A DNA stretch of 64,000 nucleotides from an uncultured bacterium (lineage in GTDB: Bacteria; Actinomycetota; Coriobacteriia; Coriobacteriales; Coriobacteriaceae): contig CAJMPY010000001.1 of NCBI GenBank assembly GCA_905215385.1, positions 121,180 to 185,179 of the forward strand, written 5' to 3'. The translations under genes were made by a program, and so were the position numbers. The notes below the pieces were generated by a model. It saw only the letters and a program-made list of their open reading frames with translations. It was not told where the DNA came from and did no database searches. Of this stretch, positions 51,641-58,593 are shown piece by piece. The number at the start of each line of letters is the position of its first letter. The stretch's first letter is position 1.

Positions 51641-51656
51641 TCATTCAATGCTCGGG

Positions 51657-51729
51657 TGGAGACGAGGGGGATCGAACCCCTGACCTCTTGACTGCCAGTC
51701 AAGCGCTCTCCCAGCTGAGCTACGCCCCC
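51657..51729 (-). tRNA. tRNA-Ala (GGC anticodon), copy 1
   Basis: A 73-base cloverleaf lies on the minus strand: acceptor GGGGGCG/CGTCTCC with the G3-T70 pair that identifies alanine, anticodon loop CTGGCAG (GGC), T-loop TTCGATC. The following bases are CCC, so CCA is not encoded. Promoter: TTGCAT (51770-51765) and TATAGT (51747-51742) with a 17-base spacer. Confidence 0.95.
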
Positions 51730-51909
51730 GTGCGAAGAAGTACTATACGGGAACTCGGACGGCGATGCAAGGACATTTTTGGAAAAACTTTCGCCCGTGC
51801 CGGCGCAGGCGAAACACGACCCGCCCGCTCAACCGGGTTTCCCGTGCTCCGCCAGTCCCATTATCGGGCCCGATTGCGAACCGCCCCTCCTCTGCGCCTC
51901 AGAACTATG

Positions 51910-52043
51910 CCGGTTTACTACGATGAATCAGGAATGTTCGACCACGCACGCCTTTTCACGCAACCGTCGGGCTCCCTACCTGCGGTTTTGCAAACGGGGA
52001 ACACGCGGTGCTCGGGAGTCGCCGATCAGTCGTAGTAAACTGG
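51910..52043. repeat. 134-bp inverted-repeat-bounded element, copy 1
   Basis: CCGGTTTACTACG (51910-51922) and CGTAGTAAACTGG (52031-52043) bound a 134-base unit with one mismatched pair. CTACCTGCGGTTTT at 51976-51989 is conserved with copy 2 at the same offset (66 bases from the left end). Both copies are followed by a similar TGTTTT(G/A)AAATG. No convincing gene lies inside. Confidence 0.7.
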
Positions 52044-52185
52044 CGGTGTTTTGAAATGACATCAGCTTGATTTCGCGGCAAAATGTGTTGGAGCCCTGAA
52101 TTAATGGTCTTAACTTTTTCTAAAACGCGTCTTTTCTGCGACGCGCCTAGATTGGTTGTTGTTTAGCATTGGACTTGATCTTGCG

Positions 52186-52214
52186 TTGTGCGACTTGCTC
52201 GTGCATGGTAGTAT
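52186..52214 (+). promoter_or_regulatory. Predicted promoter of tRNA-Met
   Basis: TTGTGC (52186-52191) and TAGTAT (52209-52214) are 17 bases apart, ~70 bases before the tRNA. Confidence 0.45.
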
Positions 52215-52281
52215 TTCTCGACGTGAAGCGAAGAAATTAGGCCTTAGATGCCTTTATTAGAATTGCATTCACCGTTCATAA

Positions 52282-52357
52282 GGGCTCTTGGCGCAACGGT
52301 TAGCGCAGGGGACTCATAATCCCTGGGTTCTGGGTTCGAATCCCGGAGGGCCCACCA
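52282..52357 (+). tRNA. tRNA-Met (CAT anticodon)
   Basis: A 76-base tRNA with acceptor GGGCTCT/AGGGCCC, anticodon loop CTCATAA, T-arm TTCGAAT and an encoded CCA. The acceptor has a normal 1-72 pair, so it is not an initiator. A CAT anticodon can also be the isoleucine tRNA modified by TilS (lysidine); I cannot rule that out. A strong terminator follows at 52367. Confidence 0.88.
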
Positions 52358-52366
52358 GAGTATTTT

Positions 52367-52395
52367 GAGGCCGGGCATTACGCCCGGCCTCTTTG
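52367..52395 (+). terminator. Terminator of tRNA-Met
   Basis: GAGGCCGGGC and GCCCGGCCTC form a 10-bp perfect stem with a 5-base loop, followed by TTTGTT. Confidence 0.9.
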
Positions 52396-52522
52396 TTATT
52401 AGCGCTGCAAACTAGCTTTGCCATCCAGAGACGTAAAGTTATTAACATTCATATTCGTAATTAACAATGGGAATGTCGCCAAGATGCTACCCAACCAACA
52501 CATGGCGTCAATCGTTAGATAT

Positions 52523-52551
52523 GAAAAAAGGCCCCAACTTGCGTTGGAGCC
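52523..52551 (-). terminator. tRNA-Ala terminator, copy 2
   Basis: It is identical to the terminator at 51612-51640. Confidence 0.85.
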
Positions 52552-52567
52552 TCATTCAATGCTCGGG

Positions 52568-52640
52568 TGGAGACGAGGGGGATCGAACCCCTGACCTCTT
52601 GACTGCCAGTCAAGCGCTCTCCCAGCTGAGCTACGCCCCC
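52568..52640 (-). tRNA. tRNA-Ala (GGC anticodon), copy 2
   Basis: It is identical in sequence to the gene at 51657-51729, with G3-T70, anticodon GGC and no encoded CCA. The promoter is also retained: TATAGT at 52658-52653 and TTGCAT at 52681-52676. Confidence 0.95.
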
Positions 52641-52904
52641 GTGCGAAGAAGTACTATACGGGAACTCCCCCGCCGATGCAAGGACAATTTTGGAAATATT
52701 CTGCGGCGCGTGGAACAGGCACGAGGACGAAGAGACACACGATGCCCGAAATAGCCCGCGGGGCGCGCCCCAGGTGCCGCCGGCCAGAACAAAGCAATCC
52801 GCGGTGCTTCCGCGGGAGGGTTTCGTCTGAGCCCCTCTCCGCGCCTTCGGGTCAATTTACTGAATCGTGCGCAGCTCGCGCCAGCTGGTCGCTTCATAAA
52901 CGGA

Positions 52905-53038
52905 CCGGTTTACTACGACGATTCCCGGATTTCCGACCTCACGCCTGCTTTCGCAAAACGGGCAGGCAATCTACCTGCGGTTTTACGAGCGGCGAATTCG
53001 GTGTGTTCAGCCACCCTCAATCCAACGTAGTAAACCGG
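52905..53038. repeat. 134-bp inverted-repeat-bounded element, copy 2
   Basis: CCGGTTTACTACG (52905-52917) and CGTAGTAAACCGG (53026-53038) are perfect 13-base inverted repeats. The unit has exactly the length of copy 1 and CTACCTGCGGTTTT at the same offset, although the rest is only ~60% identical by eye. GCCTGC...GCAGGC inside forms an additional hairpin. Confidence 0.75.
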
Positions 53039-53106
53039 CATTGTTTTAAAATGGGACTTAATTACTGGCAGCATATAAAGTATTAAAAATGCTCACTAGG
53101 CCATTA

Positions 53107-54261
53107 TTACTTACCAATACCAAGCCAATTGCACAGAACGTTTGCGCGCAATCTGGTCTCAGCACATCTCATCCCCTCGGTTTTTGGCTTGTAGCGCAAC
53201 TCCAATCGCTTACACACACTGTGAATGATGGCATCAAGCTGTTCGTGATCATTGAGCATGTCATGAGTTACAAGAAATACGTCGTATCCCATGCTTTGCA
53301 ATGCTGTCATTCGAGAGGCATCGTGGTCAAGCACAGCGCCCGATCCATGGATAACCTCTCCTTGAAGTTCGATAATCACAGCCTTCATTTTTATTGGGTT
53401 TACGATGACGATATCGCCGTAACAGACTTTCTGACCTGCGATTTTCCGAGCTGAATTCGACAGCGGTGTTAAGTCGTTGACGTATATGTATTTAAACTCC
53501 GCTCCGCCAGCACGCCTCGGACGACTTAGCAACATTATTCCAGCAACTTCTAGCGGGGATGCAGCAATACCCATTACCTGCTGTGCGGCTTCGTAGAATT
53601 GCTTTCCCCACATCCCGTCCCTAACCTTCGCTGCAAATCTGTGCAGTTCTTCTATTTCAATAAGAGGCTTTCTCATCCAGAGCGATGTGCCCTTTCCGTT
53701 AGCTTTATTTCCGGATCCGTTATCCTGCTGCCCACTTTGTTTATTATCACTATCCTTCTGGTGCTTCTGAGCATAGACTCGCTTCCATGGGGCCTCGTCT
53801 TGTGTTTCGTCTAGTTCAAACAGACTTTCTGTGGTGTACTGCTCTTCTTCTGATTTAGCCTGTTCAAGTGCCATGTCGACCGCGGGCGATGGTTTAAAAA
53901 CCGAGAACCATCCGCAAAACTCGTACATAGCCAGAACCAAGTCGCATGAAGAAACGCTTCGAGTCATGGTGAATAGCGTATTAAGAGGGTCTGTGACGCT
54001 AAAGCCCATACCCGTGTCGATGGAAACTTTCTCTGTATAGGCGCTGTCCCATCGGATGGTCCGTCTTGTCTCGGAATGCAGGTTGCTTCGTGTTGATGCT
54101 GCTGTGATGACTGGCGTCTTGAGGACGTCGGTTACGAAAGGGGCTTGGGATAGGGCTCGCCAGCCGTCATCGGAGCTGGGTATGCGCGGGTAGAGGTCGC
54201 GCACCTGCGGCGGGCAGCGCCAATAGCGGAATGCGGTGTTTGCGCAGACGATTTCGTCCAT
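53107..54261 (-). CDS. Probable nuclease-like accessory protein (unknown family)
   Basis: This 384-aa protein begins MDEIVCANTAFRYWRCPPQV. The C-terminal half contains KMKAVIIELQGEVIHGSG and a hydrophobic VFLVTHDML-like strand, a pattern compatible with a restriction-endonuclease-like fold (acidic-x-Gln core), but no domain is certain. Residues ~160-205 are low complexity, rich in Gln, Asp, Ser and Asn. ATG 54261 is chosen because GGGGAGG is 5 bases upstream; 36 further in-frame residues upstream lack a ribosome-binding site. GC content is below average here, and it lies in the accessory zone next to tRNA-Val. Confidence 0.6.
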   Translation of the reverse strand: MDEIVCANTAFRYWRCPPQVRDLYPRIPSSDDGWRALSQAPFVTDVLKTPVITAASTRSNLHSETRRTIRWDSAYTEKVSIDTGMGFSVTDPLNTLFTMTRSVSSCDLVLAMYEFCGWFSVFKPSPAVDMALEQAKSEEEQYTTESLFELDETQDEAPWKRVYAQKHQKDSDNKQSGQQDNGSGNKANGKGTSLWMRKPLIEIEELHRFAAKVRDGMWGKQFYEAAQQVMGIAASPLEVAGIMLLSRPRRAGGAEFKYIYVNDLTPLSNSARKIAGQKVCYGDIVIVNPIKMKAVIIELQGEVIHGSGAVLDHDASRMTALQSMGYDVFLVTHDMLNDHEQLDAIIHSVCKRLELRYKPKTEGMRCAETRLRANVLCNWLGIGK

Positions 54262-54352
54262 TTGCGCCTCCCCTGGTATCGGCCGTAGGCCATGCGGTTG
54301 TGGTCGTGGACGATTATCTACTGGGGCATCATGCGGGTAAGTACCGGAAGCT

Positions 54353-54370
54353 GACCAAACGCTGACCAAA
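54353..54370 (-). repeat. Pair of TTTGGTC repeats
   Basis: On the minus strand TTTGGTC occurs at 54370-54364 and 54359-54353, 11 bases apart within an 11-base repeated unit (GCTGACCAAAC on the plus strand). It is the same heptamer and spacing as the array upstream of recA (8394-8454). Confidence 0.5.
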
Positions 54371-54629
54371 AAATGGATGGGATGTGTTGAAAGGTTGTCA
54401 CGAGGCGTGAATGTGCTGGTACGAGCTGTGAGCCAGTGGTCTTTTTCTCCACAATTGCGTATGAATCATGCAAAGAATTCATTGAAAGAGCGCGTGAACC
54501 ATTTTCAAAATGTTCGACGACGTCACTCTATAGTTGGTCAACGAACGAAAATTATATTCAATATGTAGGAACTATGAAGGGTTTGCGATCAATAAAAAAT
54601 AGGACCCCATGCTAATAAAAATCGAAAAT
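54371..54629. other. Non-coding stretch before tRNA-Val repeats
   Basis: I see no supportable gene here. The 63-codon frame at 54377-54568 has no ribosome-binding site and no recognisable product. The stretch is AT-rich compared with the flanks. Confidence 0.4.
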
Positions 54630-54662
54630 TTGGTGTCAGTTTTGGTGTCACCCTTGGTGTCA
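54630..54662 (+). repeat. Three tandem TTGGTGTCA repeats beside tRNA-Val
   Basis: TTGGTGTCA occurs at 54630-54638, 54642-54650 and 54654-54662, exactly 12 bases apart, and ends 47 bases from the 3' end of tRNA-Val. Such tandem short repeats near a tRNA are the arrangement of arm-type binding sites of tyrosine integrases. This suggests a past or present integration site; no integrase gene is seen. Confidence 0.5.
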
Positions 54663-54667
54663 AATAG

Positions 54668-54697
54668 AAAAAGGCCAGAGGCTTAATACCTCTGACC
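54668..54697 (-). terminator. Terminator of tRNA-Val
   Basis: On the minus strand GGTCAGAGG and CCTCTGGCC form a 9-bp stem (with one mispair) with a 7-base loop and a TTTTTC tail, just after the tRNA. Confidence 0.8.
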
Positions 54698-54708
54698 TGT
54701 GCTTTTGA

Positions 54709-54783
54709 TGGTGGGCGATACAAGATTCGAACTTGTGACCCCATCCGTGTGAAGGATATGCTCTACCCCTGAGCCAATCGCCC
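54709..54783 (-). tRNA. tRNA-Val (CAC anticodon)
   Basis: A 75-base tRNA on the minus strand: acceptor GGGCGAT/ATCGCCC, anticodon loop TTCACAC (CAC), T-arm AGTTCGAATC, encoded CCA. The anticodon stem ends in a T-G pair. Confidence 0.95.
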
Positions 54784-54921
54784 GTCGCCTTTCGGCAAAA
54801 GAGATACTAACATAGCCGCGCGTGGTTTACCAAGAACTTTTTGCCCTCGATTTTAAATTCGTGGGCGCAAATCAAGCCAAAGCGACCAAAGCAATCGGCA
54901 AAACCGCAGCTAAACCTACCT

Positions 54922-55710
54922 TTACCGCTTAATCCACGAAGTCTCTGGGCGGCAGATTAACCGCGCGTTGTTGTAGGCCATATCGAGCGTGAGGCAGGTG
55001 CGCGCGGCGTAAAAGCCGTCCTCGCGCTGGATGGTCAGCGCCAGCTCGGGTTTGTCGCCGGTCAGGCACAGCGGCAGCAGCAGCTGGATCCGGCCGCCGT
55101 AGAACTGCGGCACGGCAAGCGTGTAGTTGGCGGCGGCGCGGCGGGCGGCCTCGACGACGGCGCCCTCAAAGGCGCGGCGTAGCAGCAGCGAATTGTCCTC
55201 CCCCATCAGGTTGGTTGGAATGCGCGTCAGGTTCTCCTCGTCGCCCAGAATGTGGTCGATGTTGGAGCGGATTGGCAGGCGGTAGTCAAAGACCAGCTCG
55301 GAGGGGTCCTCGGCAAAGCGCACGCGGCACGGCAGGTACTCAAACGAGACCAGCATGGGATCGCTTTCCTTAAAGAAGCCCTTTAAAAACCAGCGCTGGC
55401 GCGCGTCGGGCTTGGTGTTGGGCTCAAACAGGCCGTAGATGGTCTCGTAGCGGCGCGTGCTCAGGCCGGTGTTGAACAGGCAGCGGTCGTCGTCGAACAC
55501 CAGCGGCAGGTTGGACGGCGCGGTCTGGTTCACGTCGCGCTCGGTCAGGAACACCGCGCAGCTAAACGAAAACGACAGGTAGTTTTTGAGGATGCGGTTG
55601 CTGGGACCCCAGTCTTCGGGATCGGCGAGGTCGGCCAGGCGGTCGTAGCAGGGCTCGGGGCAAAACGCGAAGTCGTACACATTGCTGCACAAGGTGATGG
55701 GGATCTCCAT
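54922..55710 (-). CDS. DUF3825 domain protein
   Basis: This 262-aa protein shows the DUF3825 segments VFDDDRCLFNTGLSTRRYETIYGLF and VPQFYGGRIQLLLPLCL. DUF3825 proteins occur in accessory regions and in fusions with nucleic-acid enzymes; no function is fixed. ATG 55710 (MEIPITL) is preferred over the TTG 15 bases earlier because GGAAG is just upstream. It follows the Doc-like gene by 45 bases and could belong to the toxin-antitoxin transcript, or have its own promoter in that gap. Confidence 0.75.
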   Translation of the reverse strand: MEIPITLCSNVYDFAFCPEPCYDRLADLADPEDWGPSNRILKNYLSFSFSCAVFLTERDVNQTAPSNLPLVFDDDRCLFNTGLSTRRYETIYGLFEPNTKPDARQRWFLKGFFKESDPMLVSFEYLPCRVRFAEDPSELVFDYRLPIRSNIDHILGDEENLTRIPTNLMGEDNSLLLRRAFEGAVVEAARRAAANYTLAVPQFYGGRIQLLLPLCLTGDKPELALTIQREDGFYAARTCLTLDMAYNNARLICRPETSWIKR

Positions 55711-55755
55711 ATGGCTTCCAATCAAGATAATGGCAGGCGTGCGGATGCTTAGATT

Positions 55756-56268
55756 CTATTCGTGCGACGGGTCGCCCGTGCCCGCAACGCAACCGCGGAG
55801 CAGCTCTTCGGCGAGGTCGGCGCAAGATCGGTTTCCGGAAACGAGGTCCTGGATCCAAGCGTAGTACTGGTTGTCTTTTGCCTCCGGGCTGTCGGACAGC
55901 ACGACCGGACTGCCGACGAGCCTTAGAACGGACAACGCAAAGACAAGGCTGGTGCGTTTGTTGCCGTCTTCAAAGATGTGGTCCTTGACCATGTGCTCGG
56001 CGACGTAGGTGGCCTGGTCAAAGATGTCTGCGAAGCGATCGGCCGGCGATTGACCGAATATTGTACAGAATGCACCCGCAAGCACGGACTCGACGCGTCC
56101 GAGCTCAAGCGCGGTCCGGTCGCCTGTGGCGTCGGTCGTATAGCAGCGCCCGACCGTTATCAACGTGCCGTGCAGACGCATCACGGCTGCGGCTATAGTT
56201 TCGAGCGAACCGGCATCATCGAGCACGAGCGGCGCGAACGGATGAGCGCTCCGCTGCAAAGCCGCCAT
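55756..56268 (-). CDS. Doc/Fic-type toxin
   Basis: The 170-aa protein has a Fic/Doc fold with the motif HIFEDGNKR (His97 to Arg105, HxFxxGNKR), matching Doc-like enzymes that phosphorylate or AMPylate proteins such as EF-Tu. The N-terminal segment before it has helical character. Its ATG overlaps the stop of the 61-aa upstream gene (TGATG), and GGAG precedes it, the arrangement of antitoxin-toxin pairs. A longer upstream in-frame region would lie inside the neighbouring gene. The substrate is not visible; the toxin role is inferred from family and context. Confidence 0.82.
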   Translation of the reverse strand: MAALQRSAHPFAPLVLDDAGSLETIAAAVMRLHGTLITVGRCYTTDATGDRTALELGRVESVLAGAFCTIFGQSPADRFADIFDQATYVAEHMVKDHIFEDGNKRTSLVFALSVLRLVGSPVVLSDSPEAKDNQYYAWIQDLVSGNRSCADLAEELLRGCVAGTGDPSHE

Positions 56269-56453
56269 CAAGAGTTCTCCAAGAGTCTGAGTGCGTTGGG
56301 AATGCCCGCAATGGTCAGCCGAACAGCTTCGTCGATCGACGTGACTACATCGATCGAAATCGGTGATGCTGAATTTGCCACGTGCGGAGTTGAATGATCT
56401 TCTTGAGCAACGCAATCAGCGCCGTCATCTTGTTGAACACAGTACCAAGGCAT
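56268..56453 (-). CDS. Small protein in antitoxin position before Doc
   Basis: The 61-aa protein (MPWYCVQQDDGADCV...) has a strong ribosome-binding site (GAGGAGGT at 4-5 bases), so it is likely to be made. Its C-terminal half DEAVRLTIAGIPNALRLLENS is helical and may serve as the Doc-neutralising segment, as in Phd, but sequence similarity to Phd is not evident. Its stop overlaps the toxin start; the preceding XRE gene ends 17 bases upstream. Call: putative antitoxin, based on position and size. Confidence 0.55.
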   Translation of the reverse strand: MPWYCVQQDDGADCVAQEDHSTPHVANSASPISIDVVTSIDEAVRLTIAGIPNALRLLENS

Positions 56454-56470
56454 GTCTACCTCCTCTATAG

Positions 56471-57154
56471 CTATACGGACGGAATAGCCCGCGAGTCGTA
56501 CTCCAGAGCAACTGGCCGCCAGATGAGGTCTTCAATACTGCAGTCGAGCGTGTTTGCGAGCGCCAATGCCGAGGAGACCGAGGCGCGGCGTAGGTCGAGC
56601 TGGTTCTGCTCGTAGAGCTGTATGGCGCGAAGTTTAACCCCCGATTGGGCGGCTAGTTCTTTTTGCGTTAGGCCGGCCGCCTTTCGTGCCGCTTTGAGGC
56701 CCTTTTTGTCTGCCTGGGCGTTGTTCCATTTATCAATGACAATCTGGGCGAATTTGTCTTCGGAGGCCTCGTGGAGCGGATGGTACGAGCCAATGATCCA
56801 ATCAAGCGGAGCGACTTCGAGTAGCTCATTAAAGCCCAGGCTGCACATCCATTGCGCATAGGCCAAAACCCAGCCCGCCCAATACTGAGGCGAACGGTCG
56901 AACGGATAGGTCTCCCTGCATTCGACGGGGGTCAGTCCCGCATGGGCGATAATATCGCGCGCGAGCTCGTCGCCCGCCATGCCGCAGACGACGCGAGGCA
57001 TACCGCGCTCAAACTGTTTCATCTCAAAAGCGTTCGACAGGATCGCCGTCAACTCAGCTGGAGTCAGCCCTTGGTCACAGAGGGCAAAATCGACCGCCTC
57101 GCCCAGCGTTCTCATGGCATCCTCGAGATACATCTCACTGTAGGCGTGGGTCAT
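56471..57154 (-). CDS. XRE-family helix-turn-helix protein, antitoxin candidate
   Basis: The 227-aa protein has an uncharacterised N-terminal domain (~1-145) and a C-terminal XRE HTH (~153-215: LKAARKAAGLTQKELAAQSG, IQLYEQNQLDLRRAS). The N-terminal part probably binds the partner toxin. It starts inside the last 20 bases of the DUF3990 gene, so the two are coupled. In such pairs the HTH protein neutralises the toxin and represses the operon. The large palindrome at 57817-57866 is its likely target. Confidence 0.78.
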   Translation of the reverse strand: MTHAYSEMYLEDAMRTLGEAVDFALCDQGLTPAELTAILSNAFEMKQFERGMPRVVCGMAGDELARDIIAHAGLTPVECRETYPFDRSPQYWAGWVLAYAQWMCSLGFNELLEVAPLDWIIGSYHPLHEASEDKFAQIVIDKWNNAQADKKGLKAARKAAGLTQKELAAQSGVKLRAIQLYEQNQLDLRRASVSSALALANTLDCSIEDLIWRPVALEYDSRAIPSV

Positions 57155-57803
57155 TTTCTGTCATCCCCTCTCGAACGATATCGATGATACGAATTCCCTC
57201 AAACGGGTTTTCGGTAAGTAATTCCCGATACTGCGCCCTTGCCAACTCATCTCGGTCCTTGGCCAATGGGCCATATAGAGCTTGTGGCGCACGTTCAAAT
57301 CCAGCAAAACGAATGCTCTTAAACGCGCGCTCGCTTTTGAGCACAATCTGTTCTCCAAGGTTGACGAGCCTCATCGCTCGACCGAGCTGGTCAATGGTGA
57401 TCGTATTGTTTACAAACGCCCTGGCATAGCTGAAGTACGAGTCGTCCGCACGCCATCCTCTAATCACATCGTAAGCGTTAGCATCAGGCAAAAAATGATC
57501 GCGAAGGTATTCGCATGCCCCCACAGCGACGGCGGTGTCCTTTCGGAATGAACGATACTCTACAAGCAACGCTATCCAATGCAGAACTGAATATTGCGGC
57601 GATAGCAGGTCGAGTACCTTGAGATCGGCCATGTCGAGTTCATATCGATTTGCAAAGCCATCGGCATCACGCGAGCATGCCCATTCCCTTGCAAGGTCGA
57701 GGCTCTCTGTGCAATAGAATCCCTGTCCATAGTCGTTATGGACTTTCCCCAGGCCAAGCTGGGGAATCTCAATAATTTTCTGAGAACCATGCCACAGTTC
57801 CAC
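57135..57803 (-). CDS. DUF3990 ADP-ribosyltransferase-like toxin candidate
   Basis: The 222-aa protein begins MELWHGSQKIIEIPQLGLG and has NDYGQGFYCTESLDLAREWA (~24-43), the DUF3990 signature; DUF3990 belongs to the ADP-ribosyltransferase-like clan. The segment DVIRGWRADDSYFSYARAF is typical of its middle. GTG 57803 (behind TAGGAG) is the start. It is the first gene of a probable four- or five-gene operon: toxin, XRE, small ORF, Doc, maybe DUF3825. The catalytic activity and target are not known from sequence. Confidence 0.78.
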   Translation of the reverse strand: MELWHGSQKIIEIPQLGLGKVHNDYGQGFYCTESLDLAREWACSRDADGFANRYELDMADLKVLDLLSPQYSVLHWIALLVEYRSFRKDTAVAVGACEYLRDHFLPDANAYDVIRGWRADDSYFSYARAFVNNTITIDQLGRAMRLVNLGEQIVLKSERAFKSIRFAGFERAPQALYGPLAKDRDELARAQYRELLTENPFEGIRIIDIVREGMTENDPRLQ

Positions 57804-57816
57804 GCGAGTCTCCTAA

Positions 57817-57866
57817 CAGGTATCGCTCTGCGATAGTATAGCACACTATCGCTAGAGCGATACCTG
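57817..57866 (-). promoter_or_regulatory. Large palindromic operator and -10 of the TA operon
   Basis: CAGGTATCGCTCTGCGATAGT (57817-57837) is an inverted repeat of 57845-57866, with one extra base in the right arm and a 7-base loop. CGATA or its complement occurs four times. The minus-strand -10 TATACT (57840-57835) lies in its centre, so a protein binding here would block transcription of the DUF3990-XRE operon. Confidence 0.75.
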
Positions 57867-57867
57867 T

Positions 57868-57999
57868 ATTCAAAGAGCAAGAGGGCGAATGAAACCGAGT
57901 TTGAGTTCAATACTGGCTTCTAAGACTCGCCGAGCCCGGAAGTATGCGGCAAAATTCAGACTTGCTGATAACGCCGGAGCACACTAACGCCTCAGCCTG
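57868..57999. other. Non-coding gap between TA operon and MNT operon
   Basis: I see no supportable gene or RNA in this stretch. Confidence 0.4.
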
Positions 58000-58299
58000 C
58001 TACAGCACTTCATAGATGCGCACCTCATCCTGTTCGATGCTTTTGCGGAAGGCCGGGCGCATGTGCTCTGGTGGGTTGGTGACGATATCAACCTTTCGCC
58101 CAAGCTCCTTCTCGAGCTCATGGGAGAGTTCGTAAAGCGTGCCGAACGTCATGGTGTTGCCGCAGACTAGGCGCAAGTCAATATCGCTATCAGGCGTTTG
58201 CTCGCCTCGGGCAAACGAACCAAATAAATATGCCTCGCTGACGTCGTATTGAACCAGCATGCGGGAGGCCGCAGATGATATGCCAGCAAGTGAAACCAT
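58000..58299 (-). CDS. MNT-type nucleotidyltransferase
   Basis: The 99-aa protein is a minimal nucleotidyltransferase with the core motif GSFARGEQTPDSDIDLRL (~26-43), i.e. GSx2RG...DxD with the catalytic aspartates. A third acid is likely in RKVDIVTNP (~68). Such MntA-like proteins act as antitoxins by modifying HEPN toxins. Here no HEPN gene is next to it; a DUF4160 gene and an 88-aa protein precede it in one operon. A role in a toxin-antitoxin-like module is inferred. Confidence 0.85.
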   Translation of the reverse strand: MVSLAGISSAASRMLVQYDVSEAYLFGSFARGEQTPDSDIDLRLVCGNTMTFGTLYELSHELEKELGRKVDIVTNPPEHMRPAFRKSIEQDEVRIYEVL

Positions 58300-58302
58300 G
58301 TC

Positions 58303-58593
58303 TCAATTGGGCGTTTCACAGTAGAACGTCAGCGAATCATCACCAAAGGTTTCACACCACTTGTCACATATGAATTGATGATTCATGGTGATTAGTTTTG
58401 AAAGATCCCTGAGATCCTTAGCCGGAATCTTGCTCTCGTTGTTGGCAAGTTTGCATCCGCCGTCTTTCGTCAGCCAAAACTTGGTCGAATTAGCAGCCGC
58501 CCTCTTTACACCTACGTGTATGTGAATTGGTTCTCCGTTTTCCGCAATCCAAAAGAACAGAACGTACTGCCCAAAAATAAGAACTCGAGGCAT
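58303..58593 (-). CDS. DUF4160 domain protein
   Basis: The 96-aa protein begins MPRVLIFGQYVLFFWIAENG and has the DUF4160 segment GEPIHIHVGVKR with two histidines. DUF4160 proteins are often paired with a DUF2442-type protein in TA-like gene pairs. Its ATG overlaps the stop of the upstream 88-aa gene (TAATG). The MNT gene starts 3 bases after its stop. No catalytic residues are certain. Confidence 0.8.
   Translation of the reverse strand: MPRVLIFGQYVLFFWIAENGEPIHIHVGVKRAAANSTKFWLTKDGGCKLANNESKIPAKDLRDLSKLITMNHQFICDKWCETFGDDSLTFYCETPN

Larger units (their letters stand above)
51608..51785. repeat. Duplicated tRNA-Ala cassette, copy 1
   Basis: Bases 51608-51756 are identical to 52519-52667 (911 bases apart), and similarity continues with a few changes to 51785/52696. 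The unit contains a promoter, a tRNA-Ala gene and a terminator on the minus strand, i.e. a complete expression cassette. Confidence 0.9.
52519..52696. repeat. Duplicated tRNA-Ala cassette, copy 2
   Basis: This is the second copy of the 51608-51785 unit, again with promoter, tRNA and terminator on the minus strand. The first ~149 bases are identical and the remainder has a few changes. Confidence 0.9.

Noticed and set aside
51430..52035. Plus-strand frame across the tRNA-Ala cassette
   Set aside because: It runs through a tRNA gene and the inverted-repeat element; no initiation signal.
52676..53086. Plus-strand frame across the second 134-bp element
   Set aside because: The copy-1 element does not keep this frame, so it is not conserved coding.
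53107..54369. Longer N-terminus for the nuclease-like gene
   Set aside because: The first 36 residues are Pro/Arg-rich without a ribosome-binding site, while GGGGAGG precedes the ATG at 54261.
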